Virus record (IMG/VR): IMGVR_UViG_3300010368_000055
Span: 1 to 32,046 of that record
Length of the DNA stretch: 32,046 nt
Direction: 5' to 3' (one strand)
DNA from: a virus
In this document: positions 7,083 to 15,510 of the stretch, one piece after another
How the letters are laid out: every line of letters begins with the position of its first letter
How positions within the stretch are numbered: the first letter of the stretch is position 1
Notes under the pieces: model-generated
What the model saw: the letters and a program-made list of their open reading frames with translations, nothing else
The model's database searches: none
Told to the model about the DNA's origin: nothing
Made by a program: the position numbers and the translations under genes

Positions 7083-9006
7083 TCTATTCGGCAGTGCGCT
7101 GCACCACCAGATTAAAAACGAACTGGACCTGATCGATCAGGACTGGAACATTCCACCTGAGTACCCGGACCTAACAGGGTACAAAGAAGTGGCTGTCGAC
7201 TTGGAGACGTATGACCCAAACATAAAAACTTTGGGTCCAGGGTGGGCGCGTAAGGATGGGCACATCATCGGAATTGCGGTGGCAGCGGGGGAATACCAAG
7301 GTTACTTTCCTATCCGTCACGAGAACTCTCACAACCTAGATCCGAAGTTCACGATGCGGTGGCTCAAGAAGCAGTTGTCGGTGCCTGATATGAACGTGAT
7401 CATGCACAATGCAACGTACGATGCAGGCTGGCTAAGAGCCGAGGGCATAGAGATCAAGGGTCGGATTATCGACACGATGATTTCAGGCGCGTTGGTTGAC
7501 GAGAACCGCTGGTCCTTTGGCTTGGACTCGATGGCTCGGGACTTTGCTGCGGTGCGCAAGAACGAGCGGCTGTTGCAAGCGGCTGCTAAGGACTGGGGCG
7601 TTGATCCCAAGGCTGAGATGTACAAACTGCCACCTAAGTATGTGGGCGCGTACGCTGAACAGGACGCCGTAGCGACGCTTAAACTATGGCAGGCTCTGAA
7701 GATCGAGCTCGAGTCCCAGGAACTGTGGCACATCTGGGACATAGAAAACGGACTAATCCCCTGCATGTTGGACATGCGAACCCAAGGGGTGCGGGTAGAT
7801 CTGGACAAAGCCGAGCAGAACAAGAAGTTAATCCGTAAGCAGTCCAAGCTGCTGCGCGGCAAGATCGAAAAGGAAGCTGGCATGGAGGTGGACATCTGGG
7901 CGTCCGCTTCAATCCAGAAGATGTTTGATAAGCTGGGCATGGAGTATCCAAGGACCGAGATAAAAGAAAACGAGGACACGGGTAAGACCACGGGCGGAGC
8001 TCCGTCGTTTACCAAGTCTTGGCTCAACAACCACCCAGCCGAGGTATGCCAGCAGTTAGTTAAGCTGCGTGAGTTCGACAAGGCGGACGCTACGTTTATC
8101 GACAGTATCCTACGGCACGAGCACAACGGACGCATCCATACAGAGCTGCACTCCACGCGTCGAGATGAGGGCGGTACGGTAACGGGCAGGTTCTCTTCGT
8201 CCAACCCAAACCTCCAGCAGATCCCGGCTCGAGATCCAGACATCAAGAAGATGATCCGTGGATTGTTTATTCCAGAGGACGGTATGAAGTGGGGGTCGTT
8301 TGACTACTCGAGCCAAGAGCCGAGGTTGCTGGTACACTTTGCAGCAAGCGTTCCGTCTGCGCTGCGCAGCCATGTGGTTGATAACGTAGTGGAAGAGTTT
8401 AACAGCGGGGACGTCGACCTGCACCAGATGGTTGCGGACCTTGCTGGGATTACCCGCAAGCAAGCTAAGACGGTCAACCTTGGAATCATGTACGGCATGG
8501 GCGTAGCCAAACTGGCGGATCAGTTGGGTATTCCTGCGGGAGACGCCAAGGATCTAATCAAGCGGCACCGCAGTAAGGTTCCGTTTGTTAAGCAGCTCGC
8601 GGACATGGCTACCAAACAGGCGGACAAGAACGGTCAGATCCGCACTCTGCTGGGCCGTAAGTGCAGGTTCCATCTGTGGGAGCCAATGAAGTTCGGAGTA
8701 GGCAAACCCCTACCTCACGAGGAAGCTCTGAAGGAGTACGGCAAGGATATTAAGAGGGCATTCACATACAAGGCGCTCAACCGTTTGATCCAAGGATCAG
8801 CGGCGGACCAAACTAAGAAGGCTATGCTCGATTGCTACAACGAGGGACTTACTCCTATGCTCACTGTTCACGATGAGCTATGCTTTAACATAGAGAGCCA
8901 GGAACAAACGGACAGGATTAAGGAGATCATGGAGACAGGGGTGTCTCTCAAGGTCCCTTCAAAGATAGACGTAGACATCAAGGAAGATTGGGGAGAAATC
9001 GAATGA
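7072..9006 (+). CDS. polA: family A DNA polymerase with 3'-5' exonuclease (PolA, Leu762 type)
   Basis: The phage replicative polymerase, 644 residues. The proofreading exonuclease is intact: Exo I VAVDLETYDP (Asp43, Glu45), Exo II MHNATYDAGW (Asp117), Exo III YAEQDA (Tyr194, Asp198). Polymerase motif A is FDYSSQEPRLL (about 409-419), motif B KTVNLGIMYG (Lys466 to Tyr474) and motif C TVHDEL (about 598-603). There is no 5'-3' exonuclease domain, as in T7 gp5. In motif B the residue equivalent to E. coli Phe762 is Leu470 (codon CTT, 8479-8481). A GTG at 7039 opens the frame earlier, but the ATG at 7072 (MQSNLFG) matches a typical start and gives an 11-base overlap with the preceding gene, so I prefer it. 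The stop overlaps the next start (ATGA). Confidence 0.95.
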   Translation: MQSNLFGSALHHQIKNELDLIDQDWNIPPEYPDLTGYKEVAVDLETYDPNIKTLGPGWARKDGHIIGIAVAAGEYQGYFPIRHENSHNLDPKFTMRWLKKQLSVPDMNVIMHNATYDAGWLRAEGIEIKGRIIDTMISGALVDENRWSFGLDSMARDFAAVRKNERLLQAAAKDWGVDPKAEMYKLPPKYVGAYAEQDAVATLKLWQALKIELESQELWHIWDIENGLIPCMLDMRTQGVRVDLDKAEQNKKLIRKQSKLLRGKIEKEAGMEVDIWASASIQKMFDKLGMEYPRTEIKENEDTGKTTGGAPSFTKSWLNNHPAEVCQQLVKLREFDKADATFIDSILRHEHNGRIHTELHSTRRDEGGTVTGRFSSSNPNLQQIPARDPDIKKMIRGLFIPEDGMKWGSFDYSSQEPRLLVHFAASVPSALRSHVVDNVVEEFNSGDVDLHQMVADLAGITRKQAKTVNLGIMYGMGVAKLADQLGIPAGDAKDLIKRHRSKVPFVKQLADMATKQADKNGQIRTLLGRKCRFHLWEPMKFGVGKPLPHEEALKEYGKDIKRAFTYKALNRLIQGSAADQTKKAMLDCYNEGLTPMLTVHDELCFNIESQEQTDRIKEIMETGVSLKVPSKIDVDIKEDWGEIE

Positions 9007-9209
9007 TTAACAAAGACATGCCGACACTTGGTTTAAAAGATATGCATCGTATGCAGGTAGAAGCACTTATGAATTTCGTAGGAGAGGCGCTTAACTTAGC
9101 AGCCCTAACCAACGACGAAGACATCCTGCACGAGACAGAAGAAAGCGCCGACGAACTGGTCCGGTTGTTCGGCGGCAATGGTGTTAAGGTAACTATCGAG
9201 ACGCTGTAG
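9003..9209 (+). CDS. small acidic protein, unknown (68 aa)
   Basis: I do not recognise this 68-residue protein. It is acidic and helical (MQVEALMNFVGEALNLAAL, then DILHETEESADELVRLFG) and ends in a short strand-like segment VKVTIETL. A TTG at 8988 could extend it, but ATG 9003 overlaps the polymerase stop (ATGA) and GGGAGA at 8991-8996 sits just upstream, so ATG 9003 is preferred. It is the last gene of the rightward operon. Its final 17 bases overlap the end of the leftward internal-virion-type gene, leaving no spacer for a conventional terminator. Confidence 0.65.
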   Translation: MINKDMPTLGLKDMHRMQVEALMNFVGEALNLAALTNDEDILHETEESADELVRLFGGNGVKVTIETL

Positions 9210-12200
9210 CGATCTCCATGTTTCGGGCGACATCGATTGGGTTGTCGCCCAGCAACGCTGGACTTACCGCAGCGGTTTGGGTGCGCGGGGTTGTTGCAGG
9301 AATCTTTGGTGGAGCTACGGGCTGCAAAGACCCTTCGTCATATGGCTGCGGCACAAACTCCTCTTCCATAGGCTGCGGCACAAACTCCTCCATCGTGGGC
9401 AACGGTTCGTCCAAACGGCGACGACGTTGTTGAGTAATCATCCGTCTTATCTCTGCTCTAGGCAATTCTTTTATTGTACCGTTACGCCGCATGTCATCCA
9501 GTACACTGTCACTGACATCTAAAGGTTTGTAAACGCCACGGATAATTTCGTTGATGCCACCGACGCCAGCTTCTTTCAACGCTCGACGGATGTCGTTGTC
9601 TTTCATTCCAAATTGTCTAACGGCTTCGACAACCTGATTAAATTCTCTGAAAGCCCGGAACCTAGCTTCACTGGCGTCCTCGTATGCCTCAAGGAGTTGA
9701 TCTTTGGTTACGTTTTGACGGCGAGCAATAGAGTTAAAAATGTTTGAGGTATCTTGACGGGCCCGAGCAAACTCATAGCCTTTGTACTTCAAGGAGGTAG
9801 AGGCTTGGGAATCAGACTCTGTGATGCCAGAGAAAGCCCGGGCAAGTTCCTGAGACAGATCACGTTCCCGTCCCATCCGGTCCTTCTCGCTAACGCCCAA
9901 GGTTTCATTTAAATCCAGTCCATTAATAAACCCACGGGCAAAACGACTGGGCTCAACTTTTCCACCGCTTTCGTCTAACGGAATGAAAGAAGGCAGTAGT
10001 GTGTCCGCGATATGGGCAAACGACTTGGCAACTTTGTCGCCAGCGTTGTCTTCTGGGTTGTAGATCTTTGCACCCGTAATTGTTTTACCGCCCCGACCAA
10101 ACTGACCCAGCGCACTCATCACAGGGTTCTCTGCATCAGGATCGAGCACGTCCCTAAACGCTGCCAGTGCGATTGCTTCCTGTGTAAAGGGAGCCATAAG
10201 CTCTCCCAAGGAAGAGAATGCTGCCTCCGATACTACCTGACTACTTGACTTACCGTCCTGCATACCTCGTTCGTAGGTATTTATGGCTGCAATCGCAGTG
10301 CGCTCAAGCATGTCGTATGGGTTCGAGTAACTGTAGTTGATGTACTTTGGTGTGCCGTCCTCGTGCCGACCAATCGGCACAAGACGTGCGTTCTTCTCCC
10401 ACGGTGCAGCAAGAGAATCTTGATACGCGTCCATCTCTTCTTTGGTTACACCAGATGTCTTATACGCTAGAGACGATACCCCTGCTGGCAGTAGGCCAAA
10501 CGTGGTTATCGCCCCCGTCAAACGACGCAGCCCGATCTTCTGTATCTCTACGTTGGGGTCTGCCAACTCATCGATGCCACGGGCAATCGTGTTGACCCCT
10601 GTCCGCATGATCTCGTAGGGGAAGGCAATGAAGTTACCCACTGGAGCACGGCGCAATGCACGGATAGCCTCGGGTGCGAGGTTGTAGTTCGGTACGGTAT
10701 TCCGTACGACTCGGGCTGCTTCTTCACGGATAAACGCATCTGTGTCCATGGGCTTGCCAGACTTACGGAGGATATAGTCTGACTGCTGTTCAGGTGTCAT
10801 CTTTGCCAGTGCATTACGCAGCTTGTTGCTTTCGAACGTGTAGTTGTACACCTTCCAGATGTCGTCGCCAGCTTGGTATAGATTCTCTGCGCTCTTACCT
10901 TTTTTCTTAATAAACCCGAGGATTGGGTTGTCTGTAAGGTTAGATCCAAACTTGCGGGTGGCAGCGATCCCCTCTACGGTTTTCTCGTCAGTGTAACCAA
11001 ACCCTTTGGCTACCAGTTCCTGTAGTTCGCGCAGTTCCGCTTGACTGTTTACAATGCCAAGCCGTTGTAGCTCCTTAAACTCTTCCGCCGCTTTTTCAGG
11101 AGGCATACGTTTGAGGTTGTTAAACACCAGACCCACGGACTCGTACAGGTTCGCACCTTTACCAACGTTGCCTTGCGCTGCGGCGAATGCCGAGGCCGTC
11201 GTAACATTCCGGATCTGTGTAATAGGGGACAAGATGGTCTTACCATACTGTGTCCCACCTTTGACCCGTAAGAACCCCGAGTAGGTGGAGCGAAGAGCGT
11301 TGCCCAACCAGCCCACATCACCCACAACCGTGCGTGTCAGATCCTGATACACCCGTTCGGGAACAGCGAACCCATGCAGTGAACCCCAACCAGACTCCAA
11401 GATGTCTTCGGGCTTGCTTTTGTCAGCCTTACTGCTGCCTCTTCCAGAACCGAGGACCACGAACCCTTCTTCTTCGATCATCTTGATTTGATCTGGGGAC
11501 ATGCCTTCGGTGTTGCGGAACAGTTTACCTATGCCATCTGGCGCAGCCTCCGCCGCAGCGCGAATTGTTCCGAAGTAGTTATCCACGGCGTTGAACTCAG
11601 CCATGTCAGACACAGTGGCAACGTAGTTTTCCAGTGGGTTCTTTACTTCTCCGAGCAGAGCTTTTTGATAATCTTTCAGGTTAGACCGTGTGATAAACAG
11701 GTCGGTCCTAAGTTTGTCGGCTGCTACTTTGGCTGTACCTTTAAAAGGTTTCTTGTTGCTCTGACGTTTATAGCGTTCCAAGAAATTGTCTCGGGCAATC
11801 CGTGCTTGGTCGTCGGTCACCTGACCAAGTAGTTTAAAGTCTTCGCTAAGTCCCAAGTCTTGTGCGCTTCTAGGATCCCGAGCGCTCTGAGCTACTCTAG
11901 CCAGTTCATCTTGCACGGCAACGGCGTCAGCTTTAAATCCAGAGGCGGCTTGCTCTAACGCTTCGTCTGTGGGTTTGTAGTCGGCGTCTTCAAAGATACG
12001 ATACCGCCTGCGCATGTACGAACCAAGGTTGCCTCGGATGGTTTCGGACAGCAGCTTCTGTGTATCTTTAGATACCATGTCATTCTTTTTTAGGAAGTCA
12101 CTGTCGAGAATCTTGGCGCTCAACTCATCCATGTGGCTGCGCATAGACTTCAACGTAACGCCGATATCGTCATCAAACAACTTCAGCATTTCGTCTGCGG

Positions 12201-13200
12201 CTTTTCTGTCGGGCATTGTCAGGTACTTGTCGATGGCGTTGTATGCGTCTGCTTTAGCAAACCTGCTGCCCTTCGCTAGTTTTTTGTTCGCCTTCTTCAT
12301 CAGCGTATCAAGCTGTTTGTCCAACAAATTAGTTAACTTATCTGCGGCTTGCACTTCGGCTTCGGTCAGTCCCGGGATCAAGGACCGAGATTCAGCAACC
12401 GACTCTGGTAGGATACCGCGATACCGCAACGTAGCCAGCGCTTCTGCTACGCCATTCTTAAACGCACCTTGGTCTGTACCCAAGCGCCGTGCTTCTTCAA
12501 TCTCCGCGGCTTTGCTCCCGACCTTTTCTGCGCCAGCCTTAATCCCACGAGCAACTTGAGTTGCGCCGGGGATCTGACCAACCGCTGTAGCTGCGACCCC
12601 TGCGGTAGCGCTAAGACCACGAGCAATATAAGGGGCAGCAATAATACCCGCTGCCCCTTCCAGTCCAACCTTGGCCTTGTTCATAAAGCCCTCTAGTGCT
12701 CGCTCTTCGCCCTCCAGACCAATTAGGTCCGTTGTTTCTGTAGGTCCGCCCTCAAAGAAATCACCGATGGTGGTAGTGTCGCTTGTGGCAGTGACTGCAT
12801 CTGCGAGCCCCGCAGCGCCGAGCCCCGCCATAAACTTACCCGCTTTCCCCGCCTTGGCTATGGCGTTTAACCCTTGGATGCCCTTGGCAGCAAGGCCTCC
12901 AGGTACAACAAACTGTACGCCTACTTCGCCGATTGCCCCTGCAATACCTTGAGGGTCAAGGCCAAGATTTGCTCTAAAGTCTTCAAACCCTTGAACCAAA
13001 TCCTCATGGTAATCTGTTCCTGCAAGAGCATCCGAGGCCAGAGCACCAAGCTCCGCGACTCCTTGTACAACTTTCGTTGCACCAGATCCTATGCCCTCGA
13101 AAAACTCTTGGGCTACGCCTTCGTACTCTTCCTCCTCAGAGAAAGGTTGGGGTAAAAATTCTTCTTCCACATATGGTTGAGGGGTAAACTCATCTGCCAA
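9193..13200 (-). CDS. large internal virion/DNA-ejection-type protein (1335 aa)
   Basis: The largest gene and the last of the leftward virion operon. The N-terminal 30 residues are very acidic and carry two copies of an EFxPQP motif; two more lie in the last 80 residues. Gly/Ala-rich hydrophobic stretches (about 90-140 and 180-215, e.g. AGIIAAPYIARGLSATAGVA) could insert into membranes. A conserved-looking central block reads PNYNLAPEAIRALRR then GNFIAFPYEIMRTGVNTIAR. Size, composition and position match the internal core or ejection proteins of short-tailed phages (T7 gp15/gp16 type); no lysozyme or transglycosylase motif was found. The start is a TTG at 13200, since an in-frame TGA lies two codons upstream (13206-13204) and the next Met is about 130 residues in; AGGTG lies 4-8 bases upstream. 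It converges with the replication operon. Confidence 0.7.
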   Translation of the reverse strand: MADEFTPQPYVEEEFLPQPFSEEEEYEGVAQEFFEGIGSGATKVVQGVAELGALASDALAGTDYHEDLVQGFEDFRANLGLDPQGIAGAIGEVGVQFVVPGGLAAKGIQGLNAIAKAGKAGKFMAGLGAAGLADAVTATSDTTTIGDFFEGGPTETTDLIGLEGEERALEGFMNKAKVGLEGAAGIIAAPYIARGLSATAGVAATAVGQIPGATQVARGIKAGAEKVGSKAAEIEEARRLGTDQGAFKNGVAEALATLRYRGILPESVAESRSLIPGLTEAEVQAADKLTNLLDKQLDTLMKKANKKLAKGSRFAKADAYNAIDKYLTMPDRKAADEMLKLFDDDIGVTLKSMRSHMDELSAKILDSDFLKKNDMVSKDTQKLLSETIRGNLGSYMRRRYRIFEDADYKPTDEALEQAASGFKADAVAVQDELARVAQSARDPRSAQDLGLSEDFKLLGQVTDDQARIARDNFLERYKRQSNKKPFKGTAKVAADKLRTDLFITRSNLKDYQKALLGEVKNPLENYVATVSDMAEFNAVDNYFGTIRAAAEAAPDGIGKLFRNTEGMSPDQIKMIEEEGFVVLGSGRGSSKADKSKPEDILESGWGSLHGFAVPERVYQDLTRTVVGDVGWLGNALRSTYSGFLRVKGGTQYGKTILSPITQIRNVTTASAFAAAQGNVGKGANLYESVGLVFNNLKRMPPEKAAEEFKELQRLGIVNSQAELRELQELVAKGFGYTDEKTVEGIAATRKFGSNLTDNPILGFIKKKGKSAENLYQAGDDIWKVYNYTFESNKLRNALAKMTPEQQSDYILRKSGKPMDTDAFIREEAARVVRNTVPNYNLAPEAIRALRRAPVGNFIAFPYEIMRTGVNTIARGIDELADPNVEIQKIGLRRLTGAITTFGLLPAGVSSLAYKTSGVTKEEMDAYQDSLAAPWEKNARLVPIGRHEDGTPKYINYSYSNPYDMLERTAIAAINTYERGMQDGKSSSQVVSEAAFSSLGELMAPFTQEAIALAAFRDVLDPDAENPVMSALGQFGRGGKTITGAKIYNPEDNAGDKVAKSFAHIADTLLPSFIPLDESGGKVEPSRFARGFINGLDLNETLGVSEKDRMGRERDLSQELARAFSGITESDSQASTSLKYKGYEFARARQDTSNIFNSIARRQNVTKDQLLEAYEDASEARFRAFREFNQVVEAVRQFGMKDNDIRRALKEAGVGGINEIIRGVYKPLDVSDSVLDDMRRNGTIKELPRAEIRRMITQQRRRRLDEPLPTMEEFVPQPMEEEFVPQPYDEGSLQPVAPPKIPATTPRTQTAAVSPALLGDNPIDVARNMEIATASR
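9225..9250. other. 8-bp perfect inverted repeat just past the convergent gene ends
   Basis: GGGCGACA (9225-9232) and TGTCGCCC (9243-9250) form a perfect stem around a 10-base loop. It begins 16 bases after the stop of the rightward operon and lies inside the 3' coding end of the leftward 1335-residue gene. There is no T-run, so if it helps to end rightward transcription it would do so as a hairpin without a U-tract, perhaps with Rho. Function is inference. Confidence 0.4.
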
Positions 13201-13207
13201 GGGTCAC

Positions 13208-14359
13208 CTACTGAACTTTGAATTTTTTGCCGTCTAGGGTGTAGAAAGGCTCTCCCTTTTCTTTTGCGGCGTCGTTGGCTTGTTGGTGCGTCATTGTCGG
13301 CTCGGGATCAGAACCTGTAGCTGGCATATCTGTCGAAGGACTTTGTTGCATCATAGCGGTAACAAGAATGTTGGCTTCTCGTTGTACTTTTGCGGGATCA
13401 ACCGCCCCTGTCTCGTCATTATATACATTGAACTGATCAGGGCTTCTAAGTATCGCCTCTATAGCACGTTGCCGTAATCTCTCTGGAGTGTAGTCGCTTG
13501 CCTTTCCAGCCATGGCTGCGGCGTTTCTCATGCCAGCAAGTTTCTCCGCAAAGACTTGTTGCAAAGCCATTTGGGACATTGAGTCATCACGAGCCAAAGA
13601 CTTCTCTTCAATAGCCGCTGCGCCCTGCGCACCACGCTCTAGTGCCGCAGCAATGTCGTCACCTTTAGCAATGGCAAAGCCCACGGCTGCACGGTTCAAG
13701 GCTTTTAGGTTATCGTACCTCGACGCGTCTACACCAAAGGTATCTCTGATCAGATCCTTCATGGCACCGATCTTTCCCTTAGTTCCTTTGGGTGCGTTTT
13801 TACCCATGCCTGTAAGTATAGCGTCGGCCTCTTCAGTAGGGGTTTTGTCTGGGTCGTTAAGAGTATTCACCGCATCGGCAAGAGGTGCTGGAGCCGTGTC
13901 TGGATTAAGCTCACCGTTATCTATAGCTTGTGCGCCAAGCTGCTCGGCTTGGGAAAGTGTATCAGCATCAGATGCTTCTGGCTTGGGCTTGGACGGAACA
14001 TCGGGATTAAGGAACGGGTCAGAATATTTTTCAACTTCCTGTGCCAAACCCTCCGCAGTAAACCCGCCCACGGTATCTGGAACAACGGTCTCCGTTACAG
14101 TCTCTTGAAACTCAACAGGATCTTGGGTGATGTCCACGGGTGGGCGCACTCGTACTTTATTACGTCCGCTTATAACAGGTCCACCCGGGGCATATCCCAC
14201 AGGTCCACCCGGGGCATATCCCATCGATGCTTGCATCAACTCAGGTGACGAAGCCATAATGCCGACAGGTTGCTGCATCATAGGTTGCTGCATCATAGGT
14301 TGCTGCATCATAGGTTGACGTGCATATCTCTGAAACAAAGGGCGATTAAGTACGTTCAT
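13208..14359 (-). CDS. virion-associated protein with MMQQP and GYAPGGPV repeats (383 aa)
   Basis: Probable minor virion protein of 383 residues; no enzyme domain is recognised. The N-terminus has three tandem MMQQP units, then VGIMASSPELMQASM, then two GYAPGGPV units. Next come a polar, Pro/Thr/Glu-rich, likely disordered region (about 80-190) and a more helical region containing EERSLARD-like charged helices near 240-300. The end reads EKGEPFYTLDGKKFKVQ. The IMASSPELM plus Gly-Gly-Pro-Val beginning recurs, to my recollection, in ejection-module proteins of pelagiphages. GGAGG lies seven bases upstream of the ATG, overlapping the end of the preceding gene. It is two genes upstream in type from nothing enzymatic: its neighbours are the 1335-residue protein and two Gly/Gln/Ala-rich proteins, consistent with an ejection complex. 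Confidence 0.6.
   Translation of the reverse strand: MNVLNRPLFQRYARQPMMQQPMMQQPMMQQPVGIMASSPELMQASMGYAPGGPVGYAPGGPVISGRNKVRVRPPVDITQDPVEFQETVTETVVPDTVGGFTAEGLAQEVEKYSDPFLNPDVPSKPKPEASDADTLSQAEQLGAQAIDNGELNPDTAPAPLADAVNTLNDPDKTPTEEADAILTGMGKNAPKGTKGKIGAMKDLIRDTFGVDASRYDNLKALNRAAVGFAIAKGDDIAAALERGAQGAAAIEEKSLARDDSMSQMALQQVFAEKLAGMRNAAAMAGKASDYTPERLRQRAIEAILRSPDQFNVYNDETGAVDPAKVQREANILVTAMMQQSPSTDMPATGSDPEPTMTHQQANDAAKEKGEPFYTLDGKKFKVQ
14175..14222 (-). repeat. tandem 24-bp repeat (2 copies, GYAPGGPV)
   Basis: Two identical 24-base units, 14175-14198 and 14199-14222, each encode the octapeptide GYAPGGPV on the minus strand. Perfect nucleotide identity points to a recent duplication by slippage. 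Confidence 0.9.
14267..14317 (-). repeat. tandem 15-bp repeat (3 copies plus a partial, MMQQP)
   Basis: Three identical 15-base units start at 14267, 14282 and 14297, followed by a six-base partial copy. They encode MMQQP repeats on the minus strand near the N-terminus of the 383-residue protein. Identity at the DNA level suggests copy number can change by slippage without breaking the frame. Confidence 0.9.
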
Positions 14360-14361
14360 TA

Positions 14362-15510
14362 TTAGCCTCCAAAGATTCCGCCATATCCACCTTGCTGCAA
14401 CCCTTGCAGCCCCATGCCGTAACCCAAGAATGTTTGTGTTGGGTTTTTAGTAGGGGCAAGACCCGCGGTCATGGAACCCGACAACGATGGCACACCACGG
14501 AAGATGTCGGACAAGAAGCCCAGACGTTGATACGGTTCATACGCATTTTCCATGGCAGCGGAACGTTGCGTATCGAGTTCCGCCTGTGCCTGTTGCTGCT
14601 CCAAGGTGCCTAGGTTAAACAGTGCGTTTACGTCTCGTGATCCCGCAGCCTGCGTCGCTTCTCCCGCAGCCATCTGTGTGGTGCCTGCACCAAACATACC
14701 CTGACCCAAAGATCCAAGCCCCTGACCCAAGTTGCCGTACAACTGCGCAGCGTTTTGTCCACGCTTCTGTGCAGACTCAAATGCGCCTTGCGCTTGTTGC
14801 TGCGCTTGACCGTAGGCTTGGGACCGTAGCTGTGCACCAACCCGAGCTTGCTCTCGCGCAGTGTTCCGAGCCAGTTCCTGTTCTGCAACCGCGCCACGGG
14901 ATCCACCAAATGCCCCTGCGCCAACCGCGCCAGCCCGTACCCGAGCCAACTCACGTTGCTGTTGGTCTCCGATGTCTCGTTGTGTTTCGTCAATCACCTC
15001 TTCTACAAAGGGATCGTAGTATGGCTGATATGACTGAGGGTCGTACTCGGCACCAGTGCCAGAAAGCGCTGTACCACCAAGACGTGCCATGTCCACAGCT
15101 TCACCATAAGTGCCAAGCCCTTGTGCAAACGTCTGGGACGCCGAGTCAAACATAGGCTGGTACGCACCAATCTGACCCACACCCAACTGCAATGCAGCAG
15201 TTTGTGATGGTGTAAACCCAGAGTAACTAACTTCTCCAGTTTGTGGATCCTTATAACCAAACTTAGCCAGAGTTTGTTCAGGGACCGTGGACAGAGGAGA
15301 TTCGGTCGCCAACCCTGTGGGCTGGGACACAAACGATTCTCCCTCTGCAAGAGCGTCCCCTTGCCGACCTTCGCGTAGGACGTTGCCCTGCGCGTCGGTA
15401 ACGTAGCCGCCATAAGGATCAAAGGCCGAGAACAAAAGGCTTTTGAGAAAGGCTTCTTGGTATTCGGGAAGAAGCTGCTGCGTCTGTTGGAGGTAGGTTT
15501 CTTCAGCCAT
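14362..15510 (-). CDS. Gln/Ala/Gly-rich virion-associated protein (382 aa)
   Basis: Probable internal or minor virion protein, 382 residues. The N-terminus is helical and conserved-looking (LLPEYQEAFLKSLLFSAFDP). The middle (about 185-260) is a long Arg/Gln/Ala/Glu helix with RVRAGAVGAGAFGGSRG-type glycine stretches (the visible string is LARVRAGAVGAGAFGGSRGA). The C-terminus is Gly/Tyr-rich (GYGMGLQGLQQGGYGGIFGG). No catalytic motif is seen. Long amphipathic helices beside glycine-rich segments fit ejection proteins that assemble into a trans-envelope tube. Its start overlaps the stop of the upstream gene by one base (TAATG), so it is translated in coupling with the glycine-zipper protein. 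Function is by context and composition only. Confidence 0.6.
   Translation of the reverse strand: MAEETYLQQTQQLLPEYQEAFLKSLLFSAFDPYGGYVTDAQGNVLREGRQGDALAEGESFVSQPTGLATESPLSTVPEQTLAKFGYKDPQTGEVSYSGFTPSQTAALQLGVGQIGAYQPMFDSASQTFAQGLGTYGEAVDMARLGGTALSGTGAEYDPQSYQPYYDPFVEEVIDETQRDIGDQQQRELARVRAGAVGAGAFGGSRGAVAEQELARNTAREQARVGAQLRSQAYGQAQQQAQGAFESAQKRGQNAAQLYGNLGQGLGSLGQGMFGAGTTQMAAGEATQAAGSRDVNALFNLGTLEQQQAQAELDTQRSAAMENAYEPYQRLGFLSDIFRGVPSLSGSMTAGLAPTKNPTQTFLGYGMGLQGLQQGGYGGIFGG

Noticed and set aside
7329-8246. 305-codon open frame on the minus strand across the polymerase gene
   Set aside because: It lies wholly antisense to intact, motif-rich polA, has no ribosome binding site and has a Ser/Arg/Cys-rich composition typical of a shadow frame.
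13512-14108. 198-codon plus-strand open frame antisense to the 383-residue virion gene
   Set aside because: Ala/Ser-rich translation mirrors the Ala-rich gene on the other strand; no ribosome binding site or operon context.
14622-15155. 177-codon plus-strand open frame antisense to the Gln/Ala-rich virion gene
   Set aside because: Composition is the complement of the Gln/Ala/Gly codons opposite; isolated in the wrong direction for this operon.
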